DNA of 64,000 nucleotides. Source: Ruminococcus sp. (GTDB taxonomy: Bacteria > Bacillota > Clostridia > Oscillospirales > Ruminococcaceae). Within the stretch, counting starts at the first letter, position 1; every line of letters starts with the position of its first letter. The stretch spans positions 62,001 through 126,000 of the forward strand of contig SVNT01000005.1 of assembly GCA_015066785.1 (NCBI GenBank), in the 5' to 3' direction. Below are positions 42,632-50,365 of the stretch, in pieces. The position numbers were made by a program, and so were the translations under genes. The notes under the pieces were generated by a model. It saw only the letters and a program-made list of their open reading frames with translations. It made no database searches and had not been told where the DNA came from.

Positions 42632-42731
42632 AAAAAACCTCCCAGATGTGATAAAAAAATTATATATCGCAATCAATGCGGAATATGTCAAAAAGCCTGT
42701 CCTGTATGGAAAAATATTTTGTCAAAAGGGG

Positions 42732-42760
42732 TTTAAATCCGTGATAAAATGTGGTATAAT
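42732..42760 (+). promoter_or_regulatory. Promoter of the 42824-43639 gene
   Basis: TTTAAA (42732-42737), 17-bp spacer, TATAAT (42755-42760). Confidence 0.6.
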
Positions 42761-42804
42761 AATTTAGGTTATATTTATATAGAAAAATATGTATTTTTAT
42801 ACGG

Positions 42805-42823
42805 AAAGGAGGAGCGCTCCCTT
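42805..42823 (+). promoter_or_regulatory. SD-sequestering hairpin
   Basis: The SD AAGGAG can pair with CTCCCTT directly before the ATG (one bulged C, 5-nt loop GAGCG); the core GGAGCGCTCC (42811-42820) is itself a perfect 10-bp palindrome. The fold would hide the ribosome site of the gene at 42824. Confidence 0.5.
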
Positions 42824-43639
42824 ATGATTTCTTTTTTCAAAAAACCCGATAAATTCCAGCGTGAACTGAAGCAGCGTTTAAAAGACCATGATTTTCAGCT
42901 CGGCAGGGAAGTTTCTCCCGATGTATACGAAGTCATAAACGGTGCGATGTCCTTCAATCTCGACACACGGGCGGCAAGACTTGAATATGAAAGCAGTAAG
43001 TCGACCGAAACGCTTGACGATATACTCCGCACGCTTGAGCTTGATTTTGCCGCAAAATACAAGCTGTCGGTATTCCACAATGCGCAGAGATTTTTACGCC
43101 TTCTCATAATGAGAGAGGAAGATATAAACGAAGGGTGCATTTACACCGATTTTGTCGACAACTTAAAAAAAGTAATCACATTCACGACCGACGATAAAAA
43201 GGTTTATCCGCTGAACAACGCCTATCTAAAAAAATGGGGCGTGCCGAAGGATGTTCTTTTCTCGGTTGCGGACAGGAATATGTGCGACATTTTCAGAAAA
43301 ACCGACCTGCGTGTTTCCGAAATCACGGGCAACATCAAGGTTATGGAGTTCAACACCGAAAAGGAAGCCCTTTGTGCGTCGCTTATGCTCTGCTCTGAAT
43401 TCCGCAGGGTAGTGTCGGATAAACTCGGTGCAAGATTTCTTCTTGTGGCGCCGTCACTCGAAAAGCTCCTCGCTGTTGAGGATGTCACGAACAACATCAT
43501 CGAAAGCTTCGGGCCTGTTGTGACCGAAGAATATATGAAGTCCGAAAACAAGCTCTCCACGAATGTATATCTCTTTTCACAGTCGGGGATTGCCGTTGCG
43601 GGAAGATTCCGCTGTACAACGGCAAACTTAACCGAGTAG
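42824..43639 (+). CDS. Conserved protein, possibly DUF1444 (YtpQ)-like
   Basis: A 271-residue soluble protein. The pattern of a basic N-terminal helix (FQRELKQRLKDHDFQL), a central VYPL segment, LKKWGVPKDVLFSVADRN, and a C-terminal ARFLLVAPSLEKLLAV recalls the DUF1444/YtpQ family, but similarity is judged from memory only. No catalytic motif is seen. The start was set at ATG 42824; the SD lies in a hairpin. Ten nt downstream the LRR membrane protein gene begins, so the two probably share a transcript. Confidence 0.55.
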   Translation: MISFFKKPDKFQRELKQRLKDHDFQLGREVSPDVYEVINGAMSFNLDTRAARLEYESSKSTETLDDILRTLELDFAAKYKLSVFHNAQRFLRLLIMREEDINEGCIYTDFVDNLKKVITFTTDDKKVYPLNNAYLKKWGVPKDVLFSVADRNMCDIFRKTDLRVSEITGNIKVMEFNTEKEALCASLMLCSEFRRVVSDKLGARFLLVAPSLEKLLAVEDVTNNIIESFGPVVTEEYMKSENKLSTNVYLFSQSGIAVAGRFRCTTANLTE

Positions 43640-43648
43640 GAGGAAATC

Positions 43649-44593
43649 ATGCTCAGTCAGAAGAAGAAAAAGCTGATAATCAGAATAATTATTATCCTCA
43701 TCGTTATTGCAATGGCGGGCGGATTTATTTTCAGTGCCGTAGCAGGTGTATTTGCGGCTGATATGGTCAATGCTGTTGTAACGGTTGACACTTTCGAAAA
43801 GGGGAATTTCCAGACGGCGTTCTATGACGCAAAGGGTGAAATCGACCAGAACAATGTAAAGGCACTCTATGTAAATGGGGGAGAGTTCTGTGCGGAAGAT
43901 TTCGCAGTATTCCAGAACCTTTCCACCTGCAAGACGATAGATATTTCTTCCGCAACCGTTGAAAACGGGGTAATTCCCGACGGATTTCTCAGTGGCAGGA
44001 ATGTAGCGGATGTAAAGCTCCCGTCAAACACGACAGCAATCGGGAACTATGCGTTTTCGGGATGTTCGTCGCTTGAGAGCGTTACATTTTCCCCTGCGAT
44101 AACAACAATCGGTGACCGTGCATTTGAAAGCTGTGCGGCACTGAAAACAATATACTTTCCTGCAACAATCACCGATATTGATGAATGTGCATTCAGAGGT
44201 ACAGGGCTTATAGATGTTTATTTTTCGGGCAATGCTCCCGCTGTCGGAAGCGAGGCTTTTCCCGTTGATGCAACAATACACATAACAAAGGACGCAACGG
44301 GCTTTGACGCTGAAGAATGGTCGGGCTATGCGATTATGCGCGAGGGTGCCGACGGAAATCCCGCAGAAACAACACGTACCGAAAACTTCGGGGCATCGAC
44401 AGAAACGGTGACTGCCGAAAGAGAACCCGTACAGCTCACCGTGACGGAAGAAATCAAGGGCTACACAACTTTCGGAAAGGTTGCGGCGGCGGTTGTAATT
44501 CTCGGTATTGTTGCTATCGGAATTGCCGTTGCTGTTGTAAGAAGCAGGAAGGCTGACAAAGCCGAAAAGACAGAGGAAAAATCCGATGAATGA
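43649..44593 (+). CDS. Membrane protein with BspA-like leucine-rich repeats
   Basis: A 314-residue protein with a basic start and an N-terminal membrane helix (residues 9-36). Next come about four BspA/LRR_5-type repeats (IGNYAFSGCSSLESVTFSPA, IGDRAFESCAALKTIYFPA, IDECAFRGTGLIDVYF). A Thr/Glu-rich linker follows, then a second membrane helix near residues 270-295 and a charged tail. The repeats face outside between two anchors. BspA-like LRRs mediate protein or surface contacts in other gut bacteria; a role here is inference. AGGAGGAAATC precedes the ATG. Confidence 0.75.
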   Translation: MLSQKKKKLIIRIIIILIVIAMAGGFIFSAVAGVFAADMVNAVVTVDTFEKGNFQTAFYDAKGEIDQNNVKALYVNGGEFCAEDFAVFQNLSTCKTIDISSATVENGVIPDGFLSGRNVADVKLPSNTTAIGNYAFSGCSSLESVTFSPAITTIGDRAFESCAALKTIYFPATITDIDECAFRGTGLIDVYFSGNAPAVGSEAFPVDATIHITKDATGFDAEEWSGYAIMREGADGNPAETTRTENFGASTETVTAEREPVQLTVTEEIKGYTTFGKVAAAVVILGIVAIGIAVAVVRSRKADKAEKTEEKSDE

Positions 44594-45347
44594 CGCTATG
44601 CAGAAAGTTCTCGGATATATGCGCAAGGCCATACAGGAATTTGACCTGATAGAAGACGGTGACAGAATTGCTGTCGGGGTATCGGGAGGAAAGGACAGCC
44701 TTGTTCTTCTTAACGGGCTGGCACTTTTGAAACGGTTTATCGGTATAGATTATGACATTGTCGCTATCACCTTAGACCCCGGATTCAACGGTGTGTGGGG
44801 AGATTACAGCGAGGTGGAAAAGCTCTGCGAAAGCCTCGGGGTAAAATATGTCCTCAAGCGTACGCAGATAGGTGAAATCGTGTTTGATGTGCGTAAAGAA
44901 ACGCATCCATGTTCACTCTGTGCAAGAATGAGAAGGGGAGCATTACACGATGCGGCAATAGAAAACAATTGCAACAAGGTTGCCCTCGGGCATCATTACA
45001 ACGATGCGGTTGAAACCTTTATGATGAATCTCTTTATCGAGGGAAGAATAGGTTGCTTTTCACCGAAAAGCTATCTTTCAAATAAAAAACTGTGGCTGAT
45101 AAGACCGCTGGCATTCGCTCCTGAAAAGGAAGTTTTCCGTGCGTCGAAAAAGCTGGCAGTCAATGTTGTGAAGTCGAAGTGTCCCGTTGACGGACATACA
45201 AAAAGAGAGGAAATGAAGAATTTTCTTTCCCAGCGTGAGAAGGAAGACAACGGTTTTACCGACCGCATATTCGGGGCAATGCGCCGTGCGGGAATCGACG
45301 GCTGGGGAATGAAATCAGAGGGGGAAAACAAGGATGAACAAAAATGA
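44586..45347 (+). CDS. ttcA: tRNA 2-thiocytidine synthetase TtcA-like
   Basis: A 253-residue N-type PP-loop ATPase: SGGKDS at 33-38, the CxxC pair Cys109/Cys112 in HPCSLCARMRRGAL, ALGHHYNDAVETFMMNL, and a third cysteine Cys199 in KSKCPVDGHTKR. These three cysteines are the Fe-S ligands known for TtcA, which thiolates C32 of certain tRNAs. Related TtuA-type enzymes share the fold, so the target base is inferred. It overlaps the LRR gene by 8 nt and the following gene by 14 nt. Confidence 0.85.
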   Translation: MNDAMQKVLGYMRKAIQEFDLIEDGDRIAVGVSGGKDSLVLLNGLALLKRFIGIDYDIVAITLDPGFNGVWGDYSEVEKLCESLGVKYVLKRTQIGEIVFDVRKETHPCSLCARMRRGALHDAAIENNCNKVALGHHYNDAVETFMMNLFIEGRIGCFSPKSYLSNKKLWLIRPLAFAPEKEVFRASKKLAVNVVKSKCPVDGHTKREEMKNFLSQREKEDNGFTDRIFGAMRRAGIDGWGMKSEGENKDEQK

Positions 45348-45705
45348 AAAAGAAAAATGGCTCAGGCCAGCAATGGCGAGATTTATATCAATTATAATCG
45401 CCTTTTCAACAGTAGTCGTAGCGGCTCTTCCGCTTTTCTTCCTGGATTATGCGGTTGACAATCAATGGGTGCTTGTGGTGACATACATATTTGTAGGAAT
45501 TCTGATGATAGCTGCAGTGGTTTTTGACCGTGTATTCTATGTATGTCCGCATTGCGGAAGTTATCTTCATCATAATCGTGGGCCGAAGTGCAGTTACTGC
45601 GGAAGAGAAGTAAACAAAAGTCCGTACGAGCTTGAGCAGGTGAGAAAAGCTGAAGAAGAAAGAAAACGAGAAATAGAAAGAATGAAAAAAGAGACGGATG
45701 AGTAA
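45334..45705 (+). CDS. Two-helix membrane protein with zinc ribbon
   Basis: A 123-residue protein: two membrane helices (about 15-40 and 46-66), then a zinc ribbon YVCPHCGSYLHHNRGPKCSYCG (two CxxC pairs) and a charged C-terminal helix (EEERKREIERMKKE). I do not recognise a specific family. It starts inside the 3' end of ttcA. The stop codon lies in the loop of a hairpin leading to tRNA-Leu. Confidence 0.65.
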   Translation: MNKNEKEKWLRPAMARFISIIIAFSTVVVAALPLFFLDYAVDNQWVLVVTYIFVGILMIAAVVFDRVFYVCPHCGSYLHHNRGPKCSYCGREVNKSPYELEQVRKAEEERKREIERMKKETDE

Positions 45706-45715
45706 TCATCCGTCT
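45692..45715 (+). other. Hairpin over the stop codon before tRNA-Leu
   Basis: A perfect 10-bp stem AGACGGATGA / TCATCCGTCT closed by a GTAA tetraloop that contains the TAA stop (45703-45705). No T-run. tRNA-Leu starts 6 nt downstream with no promoter between, suggesting a processing signal on a joint transcript. Confidence 0.6.
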
Positions 45716-45720
45716 GATAT

Positions 45721-45805
<85 letters not shown>

Positions 45806-45812
45806 AATAAAG

Positions 45813-45848
45813 AAACCTCTTTTGTTTACCAGGACAAGAGAGGTTTTT
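45813..45848 (+). terminator. Terminator after tRNA-Leu
   Basis: AACCTCTTTTG / CAAGAGAGGTT with an 8-9 nt loop, followed by TTTTT. Confidence 0.75.
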
Positions 45849-45906
45849 GATATGCTTATACCACCCTCGGCAGCCAAACGGTTGTCGGGGATGTTTTTGC
45901 GTCCGG

Positions 45907-45935
45907 TTGAAAACTTCATGCTTCTATGGTATAAT
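45907..45935 (+). promoter_or_regulatory. Promoter of the VOC gene
   Basis: TTGAAA (45907-45912), 17-bp spacer, TATAAT (45930-45935). Confidence 0.75.
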
Positions 45936-45972
45936 CAGTTCAATAAATAAGAATTTGGAGGGGAGAAAGCAT

Positions 45973-46335
45973 ATGAAATACAAAGGAACGCTTATTGTTG
46001 TTAAAGATTGTAACCGTGCGTTAAAGTTCTATAGTGATATGTTTGGGTTTCAACTGCTTCAAGACAACGATGGGAATATGGAATTGACGAATAATTTATA
46101 TTTACAGGAATCGAGATACTGGGAACAATTCACAAAAAGAAGTGTAATTCCAAACAGTAATCAGTCTGAACTGTATTTTGAAGAACCCGACATAGAACAA
46201 TTTGTAGAGCGTCTTGAAACACTTTACCCTGAAATTGAATATGTCAATCACCTGATGACACACAGTTGGGGGCAAAAGGTGGTCAGATTCTATGATTTTG
46301 ACGGAAATCTAATCGAAGTCGGAACACCTGTATAA
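45973..46335 (+). CDS. VOC-family (glyoxalase/bleomycin-resistance-like) protein
   Basis: A 120-residue single VOC module: KGTLIVVKDCNRALKFYSDMFGFQLLQ at the start and VVRFYDFDGNLIEVGTPV at the end, with the usual beta-alpha-beta-beta-beta pairs. VOC proteins include lyases, dioxygenases and drug-binding resistance proteins; substrate unknown. It is clearly more A/T-rich in its third positions than its neighbours, suggesting recent transfer. It sits next to tRNA-Leu with its own promoter and terminator. The SD is GGAGGGGAG. Confidence 0.85.
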   Translation: MKYKGTLIVVKDCNRALKFYSDMFGFQLLQDNDGNMELTNNLYLQESRYWEQFTKRSVIPNSNQSELYFEEPDIEQFVERLETLYPEIEYVNHLMTHSWGQKVVRFYDFDGNLIEVGTPV

Positions 46336-46434
46336 TTCGGCTTTATAAATCTCAATTTATCAAACAACGCAGTTGCGCACCTAATCGCTTTTTTACCCTG
46401 CTTTACGCACCGTTATACTGCTCTTTCGCAAATA

Positions 46435-46468
46435 AAAAACCGTGATTGATATATCAATCACGGTTTTT
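46435..46468. terminator. Bidirectional terminator, perfect palindrome
   Basis: AAAAACCGTGATTGATA with its exact complement and T-runs on both sides, between the VOC gene and the convergent TraG-like gene. Confidence 0.88.
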
Positions 46469-46471
46469 GTT

Positions 46472-47689
46472 TTATTTCACGGTGCTGTAAGGCTTTATCT
46501 TATCCACCATGACAGCCTTTTCGCCGTTGGTCATGAGTATCGCCTTATCGTGAGGCATACATAGGATTGTTTCGGGAGTCTTGTATGCTTTGTGGGCGAT
46601 AAAATCTGCGGTCTGGTCGTCCTGTGAGCCGAGGTACAACAGATGGTCGCAGTTGTTGAGAATCGTCGTGGCTTCGGCGTGGGTGTACATACTCTCAAGC
46701 TGTGTCATACTCTGGAGAATGAGGCTCACAGAAATTTCACGGGAGCGTATTACGGAAATCACCTTGTCGAAGTCGGGAATGCGTGCGCTGGAGGCAAAGT
46801 CGTCCATTATGATTCTGACGGGGACTTTCAGTCTGCCGTCGGGGTTGCCGTCAGCCTCCGAACAGAGAATCTGTAACGCCTGCGTATAGAATATGTTTAC
46901 CAGGCGGTCGAAGGTTCTGTCGGTGTCGCTGACGTTGAGGAAGAGCACCGTCTTTTTTCTGCCGAGATTGCTGATTTCGAAAGGCTTGTGGGTTTCGAAT
47001 ATCGCCCTTGCCTCCTCAAATTCAAAAGGCTCAAGGGCACGGTTGGCAAATTCCATAATGCTCGACCACATCTTGTCGGCGGCAGTGCCTGCACGTATCT
47101 GGCGGAACTTTTTGGTTGCAAAACTGTCAGGGTTGCGTTCTGTCCACTGGATGAAAGAGAGGTCTCCGCCCGGCTTGATGTACGCCTGATGCAGCTTGCA
47201 GATGCTCACCATATTCTGTTCGTCGGGTCTGAGTGTTTCCAGACAGTAGGCTATGAGGAAGGCGAGGTATCCTGCCGCCGCCTTTTCCCAGAAAGGCTCA
47301 TTCTTGTCGAGCATAGGCATTAGGTTGTTTGCGATTGTTAGAACATCCTGCTCACGATACTTTCCGTTTGCGTATCGGCGTATTCCGTGCAGAGGGTTGT
47401 AACCGCAGGATTTCAACGGGTTTACAAGGTCGAGGGTATATACCTGATAACCCTTGGCTTTCAGTTCTTTTGTAAAGCGCTTTGAAAGCTGTCCTTTGGT
47501 GTCGGATACCACCATACTTCCCGTGATGTTCTGGATGTTTGGGATGACATAGCCTCCCGTTTTACCTGTGCCCGACGAGCCGATTATCATATCGTTGTTG
47601 TTGAGCCCCGACACTCTGGTGTCATTTGTAATGGTAATTCCGTTGGCGAGAATTCTGATTCCGTGTTCTAAAGTTGCTGTATTTTTCAT
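46472..47689 (-). CDS. VirD4/TraG-like coupling ATPase, short form
   Basis: A 405-residue FtsK/TraG-superfamily ATPase: Walker A IIGSSGTGKTGGYVIPNI, the downstream SMVVSDTKGQL typical of VirD4/TraG, Walker B VRIIMDDFASSARIPDF, and the RSREISVSLILQSMTQLE motif (TraM-recognition/TraG C-domain). It lacks the N-terminal transmembrane region of canonical coupling proteins, and no relaxase is nearby. It is a plausible remnant or specialised soluble member of a conjugation system. The start was placed at ATG 47689 behind CAGGAGG. It is last in the DUF3825 transcription unit. Confidence 0.85.
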   Translation of the reverse strand: MKNTATLEHGIRILANGITITNDTRVSGLNNNDMIIGSSGTGKTGGYVIPNIQNITGSMVVSDTKGQLSKRFTKELKAKGYQVYTLDLVNPLKSCGYNPLHGIRRYANGKYREQDVLTIANNLMPMLDKNEPFWEKAAAGYLAFLIAYCLETLRPDEQNMVSICKLHQAYIKPGGDLSFIQWTERNPDSFATKKFRQIRAGTAADKMWSSIMEFANRALEPFEFEEARAIFETHKPFEISNLGRKKTVLFLNVSDTDRTFDRLVNIFYTQALQILCSEADGNPDGRLKVPVRIIMDDFASSARIPDFDKVISVIRSREISVSLILQSMTQLESMYTHAEATTILNNCDHLLYLGSQDDQTADFIAHKAYKTPETILCMPHDKAILMTNGEKAVMVDKIKPYSTVK

Positions 47690-47705
47690 ACTGTAATACC
47701 TCCTG

Positions 47706-48458
47706 TCAATATCGGTTATACTGGTTTTGCCTGAGGTCAGCATTCGGGGTGCAGTTGGCTCTTTCGAATGCGATGGCGTTGCGTCTTATCTGTGCAAGGC
47801 TGAATTTCGTGCGCTGTGATGTCTTTATACTGCTCATCAGCATTACATCCAGTACCTCGTGGGCGGCGTAGATTTTACTCTTGTACTCATCAATATCGCC
47901 CAATGGATTCCAGCGGCGCATAATTGCCTTTACGGAGGCTCTGATGAGGTCCTCTATGGTGGTACTTCCTGTGAGCTTGAACTCAAAGGCGTTATACGCC
48001 ATATTTTTCAGTTCAGCAAAACGTCTGCCGCCGTCGTAGGTGCCTGCCTGCGCTTCAATAAAATCGAGATATGCTTTGACGCTTGTGGAAAGGTACAGCT
48101 TCACCCAGGGGGAAACCCTCGAGGCTTTCAGGAGCGCTTCGCCCATTGTCTGCACATAGCACATGCGAGAGGCTGCGTCCATGTCGCTGCCCGTTCCTGT
48201 CCAGTAGTCAAATTTTATCGAATCTATCACACAAAGCATCTCTGCGTAGGTGATGACATTGCCGTAATTCTTCGGAATATCAAACATATCCAGACCTATA
48301 TCAAAGATGCCTGAATACGACGAGCTGCATGAACTGGTCAGCTCTTTCAGGGGGAGTACGGTGAGATGCTCCATGATTTCACCGATGTCATCTGCCCTGT
48401 CAATATAGCCCTTTTCGGAGCAGTAGGTTGCTTCCTCTATGGTCATTGCCAATGTCAT
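47706..48458 (-). CDS. Unrecognised protein in the TraG/DUF3825 unit
   Basis: A 250-residue, mostly helical soluble protein with no motif I recognise. Features include a Ser/Cys-rich stretch (LTSSCSSSYSG), an aromatic segment (IKFDYWTGTGSD) and a basic C-terminus. It lies between the DUF3825 gene (7 nt upstream) and the TraG-like gene (16 nt downstream). The start is ambiguous: ATG 48458 lies only 2 nt from AAGGAGG, while ATG 48446 is 14 nt away. Confidence 0.6.
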   Translation of the reverse strand: MTLAMTIEEATYCSEKGYIDRADDIGEIMEHLTVLPLKELTSSCSSSYSGIFDIGLDMFDIPKNYGNVITYAEMLCVIDSIKFDYWTGTGSDMDAASRMCYVQTMGEALLKASRVSPWVKLYLSTSVKAYLDFIEAQAGTYDGGRRFAELKNMAYNAFEFKLTGSTTIEDLIRASVKAIMRRWNPLGDIDEYKSKIYAAHEVLDVMLMSSIKTSQRTKFSLAQIRRNAIAFERANCTPNADLRQNQYNRY

Positions 48459-48465
48459 TACCTCC

Positions 48466-49239
48466 TTATATCAGCCAGTTGGACTCGGGTTTCATAAGCA
48501 AGCGGGCCTTTTCGTATGCCATCTCCTTGGTGAAGATGGTGTTGGCACGATACAGCTTGTTGTCTGTAAGCTCGATAGCCAGAGCCATTGTTTCGGTCTT
48601 GTCTTCGTCAACGGGGAACTGTATCGGCAACAGATACATAACCTTGTTGTTGTAGAACTGCGGGATTACAAGGCGCATATTACGACGTACCTTCTTCTTG
48701 GCGTCGTCAATTACGCCAGAGAGCAGGTGTTTCATGACCGATTTGCTCAACGGAACAACAGCTTTTATTCTCTCCCAGTTGTCATCAAGGATGTGGTCGC
48801 TGTTGATGACAATGGGGGAGTCGGGGTCGAAGTACAACTGCTCGTAGTTTTCGATGTATGTGGCTATTTCGGGTGTTTCATCGCCGAAGATGCTGACATA
48901 CAATCTGCTGGACTTGTCCTTGAAACCTATAAGGCGCCATTCCTGAGCGCATTCTCTCTCGTTCTTTTCAAAGAGAGCCACGATGTCCTGACCGTTGTCG
49001 GTCATAAGACCTGTGTTGAAGCAGGCGTAGATATCGCCGTCCTTTTCGGAATAAAGTATCTTATTCTGTGCGTAGCACTGCTTGAAAGTACCGTGTATGT
49101 ATTTGCTGAGAAGGCTGTTCGGGCGTCCGTCAAAAGACCACTTCTCGTATTCAGCTATCAACGCAAGGTGATTGAGTGCTCTTGCAAAATCTCTGGGTGT
49201 ACCGCAAAACGCGAACTGGAACAATGTAATTTCTGACAT
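48466..49239 (-). CDS. DUF3825 (OST-HTH-associated domain) protein
   Basis: A 257-residue protein that I recognise as a DUF3825 domain by its ordered blocks: EYEKWSFDG, LLSKYIHGTFKQ, YACFNTGLMTDNGQDIVALFEKN, EWRLIGFKDKSS, INSDHILDDNWERI, RLVIPQFYNNKVMYLLPI, and MAYEKARLLMKPESNWL at the end. DUF3825 is described as associated with OST-HTH/LOTUS RNA-binding domains, hinting at RNA-linked regulation; its biochemical role is unknown. It is the first gene of the unit that includes the TraG-like ATPase. TTAAGGAGGACATT supplies the SD; a structured leader and a single GTGAACC-N17-GACTAC unit lie upstream. Confidence 0.8.
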   Translation of the reverse strand: MSEITLFQFAFCGTPRDFARALNHLALIAEYEKWSFDGRPNSLLSKYIHGTFKQCYAQNKILYSEKDGDIYACFNTGLMTDNGQDIVALFEKNERECAQEWRLIGFKDKSSRLYVSIFGDETPEIATYIENYEQLYFDPDSPIVINSDHILDDNWERIKAVVPLSKSVMKHLLSGVIDDAKKKVRRNMRLVIPQFYNNKVMYLLPIQFPVDEDKTETMALAIELTDNKLYRANTIFTKEMAYEKARLLMKPESNWLI

Positions 49240-49284
49240 AATAATGTCCTCCTTAATTTTGATTTTAAATTAATTTCAATGGTA

Positions 49285-49385
49285 GTTGGTATCGGTCGTT
49301 AGCGCCGCTCTTACATATATTCAGCCGTATGCAGTCGCTGTTGTCGGACTCTGTGCGGCGACAACCCCGCAAGGTTTTTCAATCT
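49285..49385 (-). ncRNA. Conserved 5' leader, copy 1 (DUF3825 unit)
   Basis: On the minus strand this leader shares long near-identical blocks with 50966-51050, ending in GAGCGGCGCTAACGAC. A stem AGTC/GACT around the loop CGACAACAGC replaces AGTT/AACT around CGGCAACAGC in the other copy, a compensatory change. An outer pairing of CGCCGC with GCGGCG is possible in both. It ends 45 nt before the start codon. Likely a structured untranslated leader. Confidence 0.55.
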
Positions 49386-49389
49386 CTTC

Positions 49390-49425
49390 ATAACCGTAGT
49401 CTGCGAAAAGGTAAAAAAGGTTCAC
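49390..49425 (-). promoter_or_regulatory. Single GTGAACC-N17-GACTAC unit before the DUF3825 gene
   Basis: Minus-strand GTGAACC (49419-49425) and GACTAC (49396-49401) are exactly 17 nt apart. The spacer half ACCTTTTC is complementary (7 of 8) to GAAGAGAT beyond GACTAC. The same arrangement occurs three times before the sigma gene. The box order and spacing suit an ECF-type promoter; the conserved complementarity suits a hairpin. Confidence 0.55.
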
Positions 49426-49445
49426 TGTTTTTAAAATTTTTTATG

Positions 49446-49486
49446 TAATAAAAAAGTGCTCCACGGAACATAATTCCGTGGAGCAC
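49446..49486 (-). terminator. Terminator ending the sigma/49545 unit
   Basis: On the minus strand, GTGCTCCACGGAA pairs with its complement over 13 bp (5-nt loop) and is followed by TTTTTTATTA. It isolates the sigma-factor unit from the DUF3825 unit that begins just downstream. Confidence 0.9.
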
Positions 49487-49544
49487 CAGAGAAGAATATG
49501 AGAACACTTTCTTATTGCTCCTCATCTGCAGAAGCGTGGGGAAA

Positions 49545-50309
49545 TCAGAGAACAGAGTCAGTCACCGATACTGCAACGCATACATAATTGTTGCCGTTGA
49601 TACGGATGGTATTGCTGAGGCCGTAGTTTTCAGACCTGAAGCCTATGTGCATACCGTTTTCCATCATCATGTCGTCGTCCATGAATTCACGCTGGAGTAC
49701 AGTTCTGCCGTTGCTGTCGATGTACTGCTCGATAAGTACACGGTTGCTCGAAATATCGGGGAGTACAACGCAGGCCGTATCAATCGCCTTACCGTCGATG
49801 GTTACCTCGTAGTTTCCGACAACTGCACGTTCTCTTCTTTTTCCGAAATTTATGGCGTAGTTGTCATTGTCGTCACGGGTAGCGAATGTTTCGGGGCTGA
49901 TGCGGGTTTCGGTGCCGTATTCGTTTACATCGAAACCTGCAAGCTCATCGTCGTAGAATGTATGGTACTTCTTGACATCGCCCGCATCCTCGATGAATGC
50001 AAGGAATCCACAGCGGATATCGGAAAGCTGTGCGATAATCTGGTTTCTTACCGTGCTGCCGTCTGCTCTCAGTGTCTTTGCGGCAATTTCCACGCCTTCT
50101 GTGTTGTGGACTATTGCCTTGTTAGTTGCCTCTGCTTCGATAAGAGCTATGCGGTCACCGCTTAGGGTGTCGTAAACAGCAAAGTCGGAACGCTCGCCGA
50201 GCTTAGGGATGATAAACCAGCCGCCAAGCTCTTCGCAGACAACGGGTGCAAGCTCTTTATCGAGCTTCTTGATGGAAATTTCGGGGATAGTATTAGGGAA
50301 ATTTTTCAT
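49545..50309 (-). CDS. Unrecognised protein co-transcribed with the sigma factor
   Basis: A 254-residue soluble, acidic protein with no motif I know. It has an N-terminal ELGGWFIIPKLGERSDFAVYDT, a central AQLSDIRCGFLAFIEDAGDVKKYH and a C-terminal beta-rich part with DDDMMMENGMHIGF. No membrane segment or signal. It starts 56 nt after the sigma gene and ends before a strong terminator, so it is the only partner of that sigma factor. An anti-sigma role is possible by position, though it lacks the usual membrane or zinc-binding anti-sigma features. AAAGGAG precedes ATG 50309. Confidence 0.65.
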   Translation of the reverse strand: MKNFPNTIPEISIKKLDKELAPVVCEELGGWFIIPKLGERSDFAVYDTLSGDRIALIEAEATNKAIVHNTEGVEIAAKTLRADGSTVRNQIIAQLSDIRCGFLAFIEDAGDVKKYHTFYDDELAGFDVNEYGTETRISPETFATRDDNDNYAINFGKRRERAVVGNYEVTIDGKAIDTACVVLPDISSNRVLIEQYIDSNGRTVLQREFMDDDMMMENGMHIGFRSENYGLSNTIRINGNNYVCVAVSVTDSVL

Positions 50310-50365
50310 AATAATAAACTCCTTTACTCATTAAAATTCGGTGGATACAGGTCGTATGAAGCCGA

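Noticed and set aside
42632-42731. Sigma-H promoter upstream of spoIIAA
   Set aside because: Expected biologically, but no sequence in the gap matched the AGGA/GAAT pattern convincingly; TTGACA near 42680 lacks a good -10 at proper spacing.
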